From assembly GCA_905479765.1 (NCBI GenBank), contig CAJQNW010000155.1, positions 1 through 32,084 on the forward strand: a stretch of DNA of 32,084 bases, read 5' to 3'. Shown here in pieces: positions 14,525 through 23,329 of the stretch. Positions within the stretch are counted from its first letter, which is position 1. Every line of letters starts with the position of its first letter. The stretch is from an uncultured Tepidamorphus sp. GTDB taxonomy: Bacteria; Pseudomonadota; Alphaproteobacteria; Rhizobiales; Tepidamorphaceae. Both the position numbers and the translations under genes were made by a program. The notes beneath the pieces were generated by a model. That model saw nothing but the letters and a program-made list of their open reading frames with translations. It was not told the DNA's origin and did not search any database.

Positions 14525-15628
14525 CTAGTTGTTGTCGGCCGGCGGCATCAGGTGAATGCCCTCGACCAGTAGCGACACCGTAGCGGGAATACCGGGCTCG
14601 ACGCCGTTGCGCCGTGCCACATGGGCCGGCACCGTGAAATGCAGAGGCAGATCCTCCGATCCCTCGATGCGCATCGTCACATGCGCCGTCTGGCCGATGA
14701 CCAGCAGGCTGTCGATGACGCCGGAAACCGGGTTCTCGCGCTCGCCGCGCGACGGCCGGTCGCGCCGGTGCAGCACCACGAAACCATCGGGGACCACCCA
14801 GGAGACCCTTGTACCGACTGGAAACCGCTCGTCCGGAGAGACGTCCAGCCGGTGCCCGGCCCAGTCGAGCGCGATGCCGCCCCCCTCCCGGTCGACGACC
14901 GTCGCCTCGAACACGTTGCGCAGGTCGACGAGCCGGGCGACGTCCGGCGACGCCGGCCTCGTGGTGATCTCCTCCGGCGTTCCGGTCTGCAGGATGCGGC
15001 CGCGATGCAGGACGGCGACCCGGTCGGCGAGCATCACCGCTTCGTCGAGGTCATGGGTCACCAGAACGACCGGAACGTCGAGACTGCGGCGCAGCTCGGC
15101 GATTTCCCTGTAGAGCCGCTTGCGCGTCGCCCGGTCGACGGCGGAGAACGGTTCGTCGAGGAGCAGAACCTTCGGATCGCGCGCCAGCGCGCGGGCAACC
15201 GCGACGCGCTGCTGCTGGCCGCCGGAGAGTTCGGCCGGCCGGCGCGCCTCCAGCCCGTCGAGATGGACGAGCGCCAGCAGCTCCCGCGCCCGTCCGGGCC
15301 GGTCTGCCGCCGGCCGGTGATCGAGCGCGGACTCGACGTTGGCCAGTGCCGTCATGTGGGGAAACAGCGCGTAACTCTGGAAGACGAAACCAACCTCGCG
15401 CCGGTGCGGCGGGGTGGCAATACCCGCGGCGGTATCGAGCCAGACGTCGTCCCCGACGCTGACACGGCCTTCATCCGGCTTGTATAGCCCGGCGATGACG
15501 CGCAGCAGCGTCGACTTGCCGCTGCCAGACGGCCCGACCAGCGCCAGAACCTCGCCGGGCGCGCAGGCGAGCGCGGCGTCCAGCGGGATCGGCGTCGACT
15601 GCCGGATGTGCGCCTTGAGATCGGGCAT
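14525..15628 (-). CDS. modC: Molybdate ABC transporter ATP-binding protein ModC
   Basis: This is the cytoplasmic ATPase of the molybdate importer, 367 aa. Walker A is [11 protein letters not shown] near residue 32, the Q-loop is VFQSYALFP, the signature is LSGGQQQR near 130, Walker B is [12 protein letters not shown] near 150 and the H-loop is LVTHD. The last 130 residues form the regulatory/TOBE part ([21 protein letters not shown]) typical of ModC. The 630-aa track frame runs back through modB out of frame; the real ATG is at 15628, 5 nt after the modB stop. The assignment rests on gene order with modE, modA and modB. Confidence 0.9.
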   Translation of the reverse strand: MPDLKAHIRQSTPIPLDAALACAPGEVLALVGPSGSGKSTLLRVIAGLYKPDEGRVSVGDDVWLDTAAGIATPPHRREVGFVFQSYALFPHMTALANVESALDHRPAADRPGRARELLALVHLDGLEARRPAELSGGQQQRVAVARALARDPKVLLLDEPFSAVDRATRKRLYREIAELRRSLDVPVVLVTHDLDEAVMLADRVAVLHRGRILQTGTPEEITTRPASPDVARLVDLRNVFEATVVDREGGGIALDWAGHRLDVSPDERFPVGTRVSWVVPDGFVVLHRRDRPSRGERENPVSGVIDSLLVIGQTAHVTMRIEGSEDLPLHFTVPAHVARRNGVEPGIPATVSLLVEGIHLMPPADNN

Positions 15629-15633
15629 GAGTT

Positions 15634-16302
15634 CTAGCCGAGCCGCCGCCCGACGCGGCGCGACAGGCCGATGGTCAAGGTGATCGTCACAAGCGACAGG
15701 GCCAGCAGGAACGCCGACATCTGCGCGGCCGCCTGCCCGTCGAAGGCTTGTACCCGGTCGTAGATGGCGATGGCGATGGTGCGGGTCTCGCCGGGAATGG
15801 CGCCGCCAACCATCAGCACCACGCCGAACTCGCCGAGCGTATGGGCGAAGCTCAGCACCATCGCCGTGGCGATGCCCGGCCAGGCGAGCGGGATTTCGAT
15901 GCGCCGGAGCGCGCGCAGGGGCGACATGCCCGAACAGGCCGCGGCTTCGCGCACGTCCTGCGGTATCGCCTCGAAGGCGCGCTGCATCGGCTGGATGGCG
16001 AACGGCAGGTTGACGATCACCGAGGCGACGAGCAGGCCCTCGAAGGTGAACACCAGCGATCCGCCGAACACCGCTTCCCACAACCGGCCGACAGGCGAGG
16101 CCGCCCCGAAGGCAACGAGAAGATAGTACCCGAAAACAGTCGGCGGCAGGATCAGCGGTAGCGCGACCAGCGCCTCGACGATCCCCTTGCCGCGGAAATG
16201 CCTGTAGGCGAGCAGGCGGCCGACGACGATGCCGATCGGCAGGAGCAGGATGACCGCGAACACGCCGAGGCGCAGCGACAGCCAGAGTGCGGTCCAGTCC
16301 AT
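15634..16302 (-). CDS. modB: Molybdate ABC transporter permease ModB
   Basis: This is an inner-membrane permease of 222 aa, the usual ModB length, with about five to six membrane segments starting at LWLSLRLGVFAVILLLPIGIVVG. ModB-typical segments are ALPLILPPTVFGYYLL near residue 50 and the cytoplasmic docking loop AAACSGMSPLRALRRIEIPLAWPG near 125, followed by AHTLGEFGVVLMVGGAIPGETRT. GGGAGG lies just before the ATG. It is 23 nt after modA and 5 nt before modC, in one operon. Confidence 0.94.
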   Translation of the reverse strand: MDWTALWLSLRLGVFAVILLLPIGIVVGRLLAYRHFRGKGIVEALVALPLILPPTVFGYYLLVAFGAASPVGRLWEAVFGGSLVFTFEGLLVASVIVNLPFAIQPMQRAFEAIPQDVREAAACSGMSPLRALRRIEIPLAWPGIATAMVLSFAHTLGEFGVVLMVGGAIPGETRTIAIAIYDRVQAFDGQAAAQMSAFLLALSLVTITLTIGLSRRVGRRLG

Positions 16303-16325
16303 TGCCCCTCCCGTCGGCTATGCCC

Positions 16326-17150
16326 TCAGCTGGATTCTCCGGGCAGAACGTATCCGTAGTTTCGGAAGATGGCACGCGCCGGTGCGGATTGCACATAGGT
16401 ATAAAACCGCTCGGCAACCGGCCCCGCGTCCTTCAGCAAGACCATCCGCTGGTTCAGCGGCGCATGCCACTCCGCCGGAATCAGCGCGTGGTCGGCGATC
16501 TTCATGACATTCGGCGACAGCGCCAGCGAATAGGCGATGATCCCGCCCTCGGCATTGCCGGACGTCGCAAACAGCGCGGTCTGGCTGACATTCTCGCCAA
16601 AAACGATGTGCGGCTGTAGCGGTTCCCAGAGCTCTTCGTGCTGCAGCGCTTGCTTCGCCGCAAGGCCGTAGGGCGCGTGCTCCGGGCTGGCGATCGCGAA
16701 CCGCTTGACCCGCCCCTCGGCGATCGCCGCCTTGAGATCGCCGAGCGACCCGTCAGCTTTCAGCGGCGATCCCGTCTTGGGAACGACGAGCACGATGCGG
16801 CCGATCCCGTACAGCGCGCCTTCGTCGCGGGTAAACCCGTCGCCGGCAAGGTCGCGCACATACTGCTCGTCGGCGGAAAAAAACAGTTCGAATGGCGCGC
16901 CCTGGCGGATCTGCCTGGCGAAATTGCCCGACGAACCAAACGTCAGCTTGAGGTGCTCGCCGGTGTCGGCCTCGAAGGCCGCGGCGATCTCCTCCATCGC
17001 GACCTGCAGGTTTGCCGCCACGGCAATCGGCGGCGCCTTTCCGGCGCGGGCGGAACCCGGACCGGCCAACAGCGCGGCGACGGTCAGAAACGCCAGCAGG
17101 CGAAACGGCTGCCGGCGAAACCGTCCAAGCCCCGTAGCTGCCACGTTCAT
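16326..17150 (-). CDS. modA: Molybdate-binding periplasmic protein ModA
   Basis: This is the periplasmic molybdate/tungstate-binding protein, 274 aa. The signal peptide ends near GPGSARA. The mature part begins IAVAANLQVAMEEIAAAFE, with the family's TFGSSGNFARQIRQGAPFELFFSAD ligand-binding stretch. Later come FAIASPEHAPYG and a variant GGIIAYSLAL. The track start (17207) lies inside the promoter; AAGGAG is 7 nt before the ATG at 17150, which also begins the signal peptide. The gene is preceded by a promoter with a ModE-type operator over the -10 element, so it is expected to be repressed when molybdate is plentiful. Confidence 0.93.
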   Translation of the reverse strand: MNVAATGLGRFRRQPFRLLAFLTVAALLAGPGSARAGKAPPIAVAANLQVAMEEIAAAFEADTGEHLKLTFGSSGNFARQIRQGAPFELFFSADEQYVRDLAGDGFTRDEGALYGIGRIVLVVPKTGSPLKADGSLGDLKAAIAEGRVKRFAIASPEHAPYGLAAKQALQHEELWEPLQPHIVFGENVSQTALFATSGNAEGGIIAYSLALSPNVMKIADHALIPAEWHAPLNQRMVLLKDAGPVAERFYTYVQSAPARAIFRNYGYVLPGESS

Positions 17151-17163
17151 CCGGAAACTCCTT

Positions 17164-17187
17164 CGATATGTCCAAATGAACATATCG
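17164..17187. promoter_or_regulatory. ModE-type operator (Mo-box) before modA
   Basis: Perfect 8-bp inverted arms CGATATGT and ACATATCG are separated by 8 nt. The arms resemble the CG/TATAT-type half-sites of known ModE boxes. It overlaps the -10 element and probable start of transcription of modA and abuts its SD. A weaker, related element (CGTTATGT-N8-CTATATCG, 17209-17232) lies just upstream, partly in the end of the modE gene. Confidence 0.7.
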
Positions 17188-17207
17188 ATACGCTCATCCT
17201 CTGCCAA
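17179..17207 (-). promoter_or_regulatory. Sigma-70-type promoter of modABC
   Basis: Reading the minus strand, TTGGCA (17207-17202) is followed after exactly 17 nt by TATGTT (17184-17179). The start of transcription would fall near 17172, giving a leader of about 22 nt to the modA ATG. The -10 lies inside the ModE-type palindrome. Confidence 0.6.
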
Positions 17208-17216
17208 TCGTTATGT

Positions 17217-17582
17217 TCACTTGGCTATATCGGCCATCTCGGTACGCAACGCAGTAAGCTCCGGCTCCGTCGCAGCACCGGCGGCCTTTTCCATACGGCG
17301 ATAGGCCTTCAGCACCGTTTCGCCGAGCGCCGTCAGCCGGGCGCCACCGCCCCCGGCGCCACCCTTGCCGGTTTCCACCAGCGGTTCGCAAAACCAGCCG
17401 TTCATGTCGTCGACCAGCGTCCAGGCCCGCTTGTAGCTCATCGTCATGTGCCGCCCGGCCGCCGAGATCGAGCCGGCCTCTGAAATCGCCTCTAGCAGGT
17501 CCGCCTTGCCCGGCCCAAGTGCGATGCCAGGTGCCAGTACGACCCGAAGCCGCACGCCGGTTGTCTGATTGCCCGCTTTCAT
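17217..17582 (-). CDS. modE: Single-domain ModE-like molybdate regulator
   Basis: This is a 121-aa protein with the LysR-type winged-helix N-terminal domain of ModE: GKADLLEAISEAGSISAAGRHMTMSYKRAWTLVDDMN (helix-turn-helix about residues 25-62). The glycine-rich wing TGKGGAGGGGARLTALGE follows. Classical ModE (about 260 aa) carries two further TOBE/Mop domains that bind molybdate, and these are absent. It therefore belongs to the short ModE-like group, and how it senses molybdate is unclear. It is the first gene of the mod group and 66 nt upstream of modA, with the operator and promoter in that gap. Confidence 0.85.
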   Translation of the reverse strand: MKAGNQTTGVRLRVVLAPGIALGPGKADLLEAISEAGSISAAGRHMTMSYKRAWTLVDDMNGWFCEPLVETGKGGAGGGGARLTALGETVLKAYRRMEKAAGAATEPELTALRTEMADIAK

Positions 17583-17631
17583 CGCCTGATCATCGGCATG
17601 TCCGGCGGATTTGCCAAGCCGCGAACCGCGC

Positions 17632-20343
17632 TCACCGGCGCAAGACCGCTCGGGTCACGATCTTCTCGATCTCGACAATGAGGAACAGTCCGGCCGCCGC
17701 CGCGATCACCAGCCCCCATTCGGAAAGTGTCAGCGGCTCCGTCGCGAACATCGCCTGGAACGGCGGCAGGTAGGTGAATGCGAGCTGCATCAGGATGACG
17801 ACGCCGATCGCGATCAACACCGGGCGGCTGCCGAACAATCCCTTGAAAGACAGCACCGAGCCGCGCACAAAACGGCTGTTCAGCAGATAGGCCGCCTCCA
17901 GCGCGACGATGACATTGACCACCAGGCCGCGCGCGTGATCGAGGCCGTTGCCGCTTTCCACGTAGAGGAACAAGGCGAAGGACGCGGCCGTCATCAGCAC
18001 CGAGACATACGCGATCCGCCAGACGAGATACGGCCCGATGATCGACTCGCCCGGCGAGCGCGGCGGGCGCTTCATGGTCGCCTCCTCGGCGGGCTCGAAG
18101 GCAAGCGCCAGCGCCAGCGTCACCGTCGTCACCATGTTGATCCACAGGATCTGGATCGGCGTGATCGGCAGCGGCAGGCCGACGGCGATGGCCCCGATGA
18201 CGATCATCGCCTCGCCGCCATTAGTCGGCAGCATGAAGGCGATCGACTTGCGGATGTTTTCGTAGACGGTACGGCCCTGCTCGACGGCCTTGGCGATCGA
18301 GGCGAAATTGTCGTCGGCAAGCACGATCTGCGCGGCCTCCTTGGCCGCCTCCGAGCCCTTGATGCCCATCGCCACGCCGACATCGGCGCGCTTCAGCGCC
18401 GGCGCGTCGTTCACCCCGTCTCCCGTCATCGAGACGATCTCGCCCCGGCTCTGCAGGGCTTCGACGAGGCGCAGCTTGTGCTCGGGGCTGGTGCGGGCAA
18501 AGACGTCGACGTCGGCGGCCCGCTCGGCGAGTGCATCCGCGCCCAGCACATCGAAATCGCGGCCGGTCATCACTTCATCCGTCGCCAGGCCGAAGCGGCC
18601 GGCGATCGAGCGCGCGGTCTCGGGATGGTCACCGGTGATCATCTTGATGCGGATGCCAGCGGCACGGCAATCGGCCACCGCCTGGATCGCCTCGCGCCGC
18701 GGCGGATCGGCAAGGCCGATCAGCCCCAGCATGGTCAGGCCCTTTTCCAGATCGTCCAGATCCATGTCAGTCAGGCTCCCCGGCACCGCACGTACCGCGA
18801 CGGCGATCACCCGCTCGCCGGCCGCGGTCATGTCCTCGATCCGCCGATGCCAGGCCGCCAGGTCGATGCGCTCGTCATGCACCGTGTTGCGCTGCCGGTC
18901 GCACAGGGCGAGCAACCGTTCCGGTGCGCCCTTCACATAGATGACGCCCCCTTCGCCTCCCGTCTCACCAGTACGATGCAGCGTCGCCATGAGCTGCGTT
19001 TCGGATTCGAACGGTATGACATCGATACGCGGCATGGCGGCGCAGTCGCGCTCGCCGTCGACGCCCGCCTTGGCGGCGAAGGCGATGAGCGCGCCCTCCA
19101 TCGGGTCGCCCTCGACCCGCCAGTCGCCATGATCGCGGCGCAGCCGCGCGTCGGAACACAGACAGACAGCCCGCGCCAACTCCGTTAGGTCGGCATCGCC
19201 TGCCGGATCGATAACCGCGTCGTCCACGCTGATGCTGCCCTCCGGCCCGTATCCGGTGCCGGTGATCGTGTAGACCTTGTCGGCGGTCGCAACCGTCTCG
19301 ACCACCATCTCGTTGCGCGTCAGCGTTCCGGTCTTGTCGGAACAGATCACCGTGACGGACCCGAGCGTCTCGACGGCGGGCAGGCGCCGGACGATGGCGT
19401 TTCGCCGCGCCATCCGCTCCACCCCGAAGGCAAGCGCGATGGTCAGGATTGCCGGCAGTTCCTCCGGGATCGCCGCGACAGCCAGGCCGACGGCGGCCAG
19501 GAACATCTCGCTGGCCGGCCACTGGTTGACCAGCACGCCCCAGGCGAAAACCGCCGCCGACGCCGCCAGCACGACGAAGGCCAGCCCGCGCCCGAACGCG
19601 CCAACACGACGCAGCAGCGGCGTCATCACCGTGCCGACGCCTTCGATCATGGTGCCGATCCGCCCGATCTCGGTGCGCGTACCGGTCTCCACCACCACGC
19701 CCGAACCGTGGCCGCGCGTCACCAGCGTGCCGAAGAACGCGAGATCCGCCCGGTCGCCGACCACTGCGTCTTCGCCGACGGGCTCGACATGCTTGGAGAC
19801 CGGCAGCGATTCTCCCGTCAGCACCGCCTCGTCGATCTGCAGCCCCTTGACGTGCAGGAGCCGCATGTCGGCCGGGATCCGGTCGCCCGGCTCCAGCAGC
19901 ACGACGTCGCCTGGAACCAGCTCGCCGGCCTCGAGTGTCAGCCGGTGCCCGTCTCGCAGCACCGAGGCGTGCGGCGCGAGCATGTCGCGGATCGCCTCCA
20001 GCGCGGCTTCGGCCCGTCCCTCCTGTATGAATCCGATCACCGCGTTGACCACCACAACGGCAAGGATCACCGCCGCGTCGACAATGTGGCTGACCGCAAC
20101 CGTAATGACCGCCGCGGCGACCAGCAGATAGACCAGCATGTTGTTGAACTGCGCCAGGAACCGGATGATTCGGGACCGGCGCGGCGCCTGCGGCAGCGAG
20201 TTCGGGCCGTATCGGCGCAACCGTTCGCTCGCCGCGGCTGTATCGAGGCCATCGTGATGCGAGCCCAGGCGGTCCAGCGCCTGACGGCCGGTGAGCGCAT
20301 GCCAGGCGATGCTGTCGGCAGTGATTTTGGTCTGCTCTGTCAT
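17632..20343 (-). CDS. P2-type cation-transporting ATPase
   Basis: This is a 903-aa integral membrane P-type ATPase of the calcium-pump-like (P2) class. It has an N-terminal cation-ATPase domain (LRRYGPNSLPQ), the actuator TGES near residue 174, the phosphorylation motif CSDKTGTLTRNE near 330, KGAPER in the nucleotide domain, TGDHPETA and the hinge GDGVNDAP near 600. About ten membrane segments are visible. Cation-site residues: M4 keeps Glu (AIPEELPA) and M5 keeps Asn and Glu (TNGGEAM), but in M6 (WINMVTTVTLAL) the Asp of calcium pumps is Thr. Ion specificity is therefore uncertain. It follows the desaturase gene by 48 nt and precedes modE by 49 nt; a functional link is not evident. Confidence 0.9.
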   Translation of the reverse strand: MTEQTKITADSIAWHALTGRQALDRLGSHHDGLDTAAASERLRRYGPNSLPQAPRRSRIIRFLAQFNNMLVYLLVAAAVITVAVSHIVDAAVILAVVVVNAVIGFIQEGRAEAALEAIRDMLAPHASVLRDGHRLTLEAGELVPGDVVLLEPGDRIPADMRLLHVKGLQIDEAVLTGESLPVSKHVEPVGEDAVVGDRADLAFFGTLVTRGHGSGVVVETGTRTEIGRIGTMIEGVGTVMTPLLRRVGAFGRGLAFVVLAASAAVFAWGVLVNQWPASEMFLAAVGLAVAAIPEELPAILTIALAFGVERMARRNAIVRRLPAVETLGSVTVICSDKTGTLTRNEMVVETVATADKVYTITGTGYGPEGSISVDDAVIDPAGDADLTELARAVCLCSDARLRRDHGDWRVEGDPMEGALIAFAAKAGVDGERDCAAMPRIDVIPFESETQLMATLHRTGETGGEGGVIYVKGAPERLLALCDRQRNTVHDERIDLAAWHRRIEDMTAAGERVIAVAVRAVPGSLTDMDLDDLEKGLTMLGLIGLADPPRREAIQAVADCRAAGIRIKMITGDHPETARSIAGRFGLATDEVMTGRDFDVLGADALAERAADVDVFARTSPEHKLRLVEALQSRGEIVSMTGDGVNDAPALKRADVGVAMGIKGSEAAKEAAQIVLADDNFASIAKAVEQGRTVYENIRKSIAFMLPTNGGEAMIVIGAIAVGLPLPITPIQILWINMVTTVTLALALAFEPAEEATMKRPPRSPGESIIGPYLVWRIAYVSVLMTAASFALFLYVESGNGLDHARGLVVNVIVALEAAYLLNSRFVRGSVLSFKGLFGSRPVLIAIGVVILMQLAFTYLPPFQAMFATEPLTLSEWGLVIAAAAGLFLIVEIEKIVTRAVLRR

Positions 20344-20391
20344 GCCGCCGATGCGGTTGGATACGGGCTGAAGCGAATCGACGTCCGCAAA

Positions 20392-21300
20392 CTAGCCGCC
20401 ACGCCCGACTGCTTCCTTGACATAGCGCGCGTTGAAGGCGGCGTAGCCGTCCGACACGTTTTCAAGCCTGTCCTTGAAGCGCGTATGAACGTCCGGCAGC
20501 GCATGGAACGGGACGCCCATGAAAGCATGGTGCTCGGTGTGATAGGGCATGTTCCAGGCGAGGAACCGCACGAACCGCGTCGTCAGGGTCGTGCGGGTAT
20601 TGGCGAAGGGATCGCCGATGAACGGGCACAGCCCGTGCTCGGCCAGCAGATAGAACCGCAACACAGGCTGGCCGAGCAATGCGGGAACGACCCAATACCG
20701 CAGGACCACATCCGTTCCCATCGCTATCGAGAACAATGCCAGTAACGCGTAGCCGGCGACGAACCAGCGCGCCTCGGCGATTACACGGGGTTTCAGTGCC
20801 GACGTGACGTAGCGCTCCGGCACGCGGCCGAGCGCGTGAGTGGTCAGACCGGAAATCCTGCTCGTCCAGTACCTGAGGCCGCTGACATGCCAGAGATAGC
20901 GCGGCCAGGTATCGATGCGCTTGTCGTCGAGTTCGGGATCCTCGCCGGGGATCTGGGTGTGCCGGTGGTGGGCAAGATGAAACGACCGGAACCAGGCCGG
21001 CGGCAGCAGCACGATGAAACCGGCCACATACGCCACAGCGGCGTTCAGCCAGATCGAGGCGAATGCGGTGCGATGCACCGTCTCGTGCAGGGCACAGAAC
21101 AGGAAAACCAGCGCCACGCCCTGCGCTAACATCGCCGGCAGCACCAGCCATGTGCCCGAAGCGAGGAACACGCAAGCCGACGTGGCGGCGATCAACGCCA
21201 CATGGCCGGCGAGCTGAGCAAGTCCCTTGGCGTCCGAACGCGCCGAGAGCGCCTTCAGGGCCCGCTTGTCATCGGTATCGAGAACGGCCGGTGTGCTCAT
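20392..21300 (-). CDS. Membrane fatty-acid desaturase family protein
   Basis: This is a 302-aa di-iron membrane desaturase/hydroxylase-type protein (COG3239 group). Three histidine boxes are clear: HETVH near residue 72, HLAHHRH near 108 and HTEHH near 258, plus an extra AEHG near 220. Membrane stretches include HVALIAATSACVFLASGTWLVLPAML and VAYVAGFIVLLPPAWF. The substrate (fatty acyl chain, carotenoid or other lipid) cannot be read. Its ATG lies directly downstream of a strong stem-loop that closes the urease cluster, and GAGG a few bases before the ATG serves as its SD. Confidence 0.87.
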   Translation of the reverse strand: MSTPAVLDTDDKRALKALSARSDAKGLAQLAGHVALIAATSACVFLASGTWLVLPAMLAQGVALVFLFCALHETVHRTAFASIWLNAAVAYVAGFIVLLPPAWFRSFHLAHHRHTQIPGEDPELDDKRIDTWPRYLWHVSGLRYWTSRISGLTTHALGRVPERYVTSALKPRVIAEARWFVAGYALLALFSIAMGTDVVLRYWVVPALLGQPVLRFYLLAEHGLCPFIGDPFANTRTTLTTRFVRFLAWNMPYHTEHHAFMGVPFHALPDVHTRFKDRLENVSDGYAAFNARYVKEAVGRGG

Positions 21301-21306
21301 GAGACC

Positions 21307-21342
21307 TCATCCAGGGCCGACCATACCGCCGGCCCCGGATGA
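21307..21342 (-). terminator. Stem-loop ending the urease/hupE transcript
   Basis: TCATCCAGGGCCG and CGGCCCCGGATGA pair over 13 positions with one mismatch, around a 10-nt loop. It lies between the hupE stop and the desaturase start, both on the minus strand. No T-run follows, so it may be a partial terminator or an mRNA-stabilising hairpin. Confidence 0.5.
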
Positions 21343-21362
21343 CAACAATGCGGCCGTTACGC

Positions 21363-21953
21363 TTATCCGGCAGCCAGAACCACGCCGGCAGCCGCGGCGC
21401 CGGCGCCGAGTACCCTGACAAGACGGGTCGAGAGCCCGGTTCGCGTGGCACCGGCGGCAAGCGCGCTACCCGTAGTGAGCAGGAGCGCCGTGGCGAACAT
21501 AAAGCCGCCGAGATAGTCGAGCGCCCCGGCGGCCGCCGGGATCTCCGTGCCATGCGCATGACCGTGAAACAGCGCAAGACCGCCGACCAGCGCCGCACCG
21601 ACCGGAACCGGCGCGCGGACCGCCAGGGCCGCCGCCGCGCCGAGCACGATGGCGGACGCCAGGATCACCGGTTCGACGAACGGCAGCGAAACGCCGGTCA
21701 TGCCGAGCACGCCGCCGCCGAGCATCACTGCGACGAAGGCAAGCGGCCAGACCCAGAGCGCCTTGCCGCCGACGAGACCGGCCCAAAGGCCGACGGTCAT
21801 CATGGCAAGCAGATGATCCGCGCCGAACAACGGATGGGTGAAGCCGGCCGCAAAGCCGGACACCGCCCCGGCGCCGATATGCGCCGCGGCCGGTGACGCG
21901 GCAAGCACGGCCAGCGCGAAGGCCAGTCTGCCGGGTGAAAGATACGTCTTCAT
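21363..21953 (-). CDS. hupE: HupE/UreJ-family nickel permease
   Basis: This is a 196-aa membrane protein thought to supply nickel (or cobalt) to urease. After a signal-like N-terminus (LAFALAVLAASPAAAHIGAG) comes the family motif HPLFGADHLLAMMTVGLWAG near residue 40 and a second metal-type motif FHGHAHGTE near 130, with about six membrane segments. The track starts at a TTG with no spacing from the SD; GAGGGG lies 10 nt before the ATG at 21953. It is 18 nt after ureG and the last gene of the urease group. Confidence 0.9.
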   Translation of the reverse strand: MKTYLSPGRLAFALAVLAASPAAAHIGAGAVSGFAAGFTHPLFGADHLLAMMTVGLWAGLVGGKALWVWPLAFVAVMLGGGVLGMTGVSLPFVEPVILASAIVLGAAAALAVRAPVPVGAALVGGLALFHGHAHGTEIPAAAGALDYLGGFMFATALLLTTGSALAAGATRTGLSTRLVRVLGAGAAAAGVVLAAG

Positions 21954-21971
21954 CAAAGCCAATCCCCTCTT

Positions 21972-22634
21972 TCAGTTGGTCGCCGTTTGCACCGCGGGTC
22001 CGGCATCGATATCCGCCGGCACGAAGCCGCCGGACGTCTCGATGAACCGGATCACGGTATCGAGACCCTCCCCCGTCTTCAGGTTGGTGAAGACATAAGG
22101 CCGTTCCCCCCGCATCCGTTTCGTATCGGAATCCATGACCTCCAGTGACGCGCCCACCATCGGCGCAAGGTCGATCTTGTTGATCACCAGAAGGTCCGAG
22201 CGCGTGATGCCTGGCCCGCCCTTGCGCGGGATCTTTTCACCGGCCGCCACGTCGATCACGTAGATCGTCAGATCGGCGAGTTCGGGCGAGAAGGTCGCCG
22301 CGAGATTGTCGCCGCCGGATTCGATCAGGACGATTTCCAGCCCCGGGAACCGCCCGCGCATGTCGGCGACGGCGGCGAGGTTGATCGAGGCGTCCTCTCG
22401 GATTGCCGTGTGCGGGCAACCGCCCGTCTCGACGCCTAGGATGCGCTCCTCCGGCAAGGCACCGGCGCGCGTCAGGATCAGCGCATCTTCCTTGGTGTAG
22501 ATGTCGTTGGTGATGGCGGCGATGTCGTAGGTGTCGCGCATTGCCTTGCACAGCGCTTCCATCAGCGCCGTCTTGCCCGAGCCGACCGGCCCGCCGATAC
22601 CGACCCGCAGGGGCCCGTGGGGTGAACTCGTCAT
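21972..22634 (-). CDS. ureG: Urease accessory GTPase UreG
   Basis: This is a 220-aa SIMIBI GTPase that drives nickel insertion into urease with UreD and UreF. The P-loop [11 protein letters not shown] is at residues 12-22, the nickel-binding [13 protein letters not shown] (CPH motif) near 72, ESGGDN near 103 and the base-specificity motif NKIDLAP near 150. No His-rich N-terminal extension is present. The real ATG overlaps the ureF stop (ATGA); the 413-aa track frame upstream of it is a shadow of ureF. Confidence 0.96.
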   Translation of the reverse strand: MTSSPHGPLRVGIGGPVGSGKTALMEALCKAMRDTYDIAAITNDIYTKEDALILTRAGALPEERILGVETGGCPHTAIREDASINLAAVADMRGRFPGLEIVLIESGGDNLAATFSPELADLTIYVIDVAAGEKIPRKGGPGITRSDLLVINKIDLAPMVGASLEVMDSDTKRMRGERPYVFTNLKTGEGLDTVIRFIETSGGFVPADIDAGPAVQTATN

Positions 22635-23329
22635 GTCCTGAACAACCTCGTGTACTGGGTTTCGTGGCGCATCGACGCGATGTCGGCGAGAAGAACGCAG
22701 CCGCCCAGATCGTCGAGCCCGGCGGTCATTGCCTCGTCCGTCACCGAGGCGACGACGGGTTCGAGCGCGGCGATCGCCTTCTGCCCGTCGGTCTGTCCGA
22801 GCGGGACGAGCCGGATCCCCGCCGAGACGATATTGGCGACGAAGGCATGCAGATAGGCGGCAAGAGTCGGGCCAAGCGGAATCGTGTGCCGCGCCGCAGC
22901 GATGCCGACGGCGACAGGATAGGCAAGATCGCCGGAAGGCAAAGCGTCGCCGTCGGCCAGCCACGACGCTTCGGCGGCAAGCGCGAAGGCCTTGCCCTGC
23001 GACATCGTCTCCACCGCGCGCTCCTTCGACGGCGATAACGCCGCGGCGAGTTCGGCGACCTCCGAAAGACGCTCCGTATCGCCGACGGTCACGGCGCGCC
23101 ACGTCTCGGCGAGCAGGATCGCATCCTGCCGGCCTCCGCCATAACGCAGGATCTGCTCGACCCAGTCCGTCAGCGCCGCAACGTCGCGCACCTCCCCGGT
23201 TTCCACGACCCACTCCAGCGCGTGGCTGTGCGAGAACGCGCCGACCGGAAACGACGGCGACAGCCAGGCCATTAGCCGGTAGAGCCCGGCGGAGTCGAGG
23301 GCGGGATCGAGGCAGGCGTGCTCAGCCAT
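22631..23329 (-). CDS. ureF: Urease accessory protein UreF
   Basis: This is a 232-aa all-helical urease chaperone that joins UreD and UreG. Typical segments are [30 protein letters not shown] near residue 15, AETWRAV and LAEL-type helices, and the conserved C-terminal [13 protein letters not shown]. The ATG at 23329 lies within the end of ureE (8-nt overlap). The 33 extra N-terminal residues in the track frame are ureE's His/Asp repeat read in another frame. Confidence 0.95.
   Translation of the reverse strand: MAEHACLDPALDSAGLYRLMAWLSPSFPVGAFSHSHALEWVVETGEVRDVAALTDWVEQILRYGGGRQDAILLAETWRAVTVGDTERLSEVAELAAALSPSKERAVETMSQGKAFALAAEASWLADGDALPSGDLAYPVAVGIAAARHTIPLGPTLAAYLHAFVANIVSAGIRLVPLGQTDGQKAIAALEPVVASVTDEAMTAGLDDLGGCVLLADIASMRHETQYTRLFRT

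Noticed and set aside
15629-16417. Upstream half of the 630-aa track ORF that ends as ModC, as a fusion protein
   Set aside because: The upstream half is modB and the modA end read in the wrong frame; modB has its own intact frame and modC its own ATG.
17611-19188. 525-aa plus-strand ORF within the P-type ATPase gene
   Set aside because: It is antisense to the conserved ATPase, with His/Arg/Asp-biased composition typical of a reverse frame.
22635-23213. N-terminal extension of UreG in the track ORF
   Set aside because: It lacks the His-rich pattern of real UreG extensions and is exactly antiphase to ureF; the ATG overlapping the ureF stop is the normal start.
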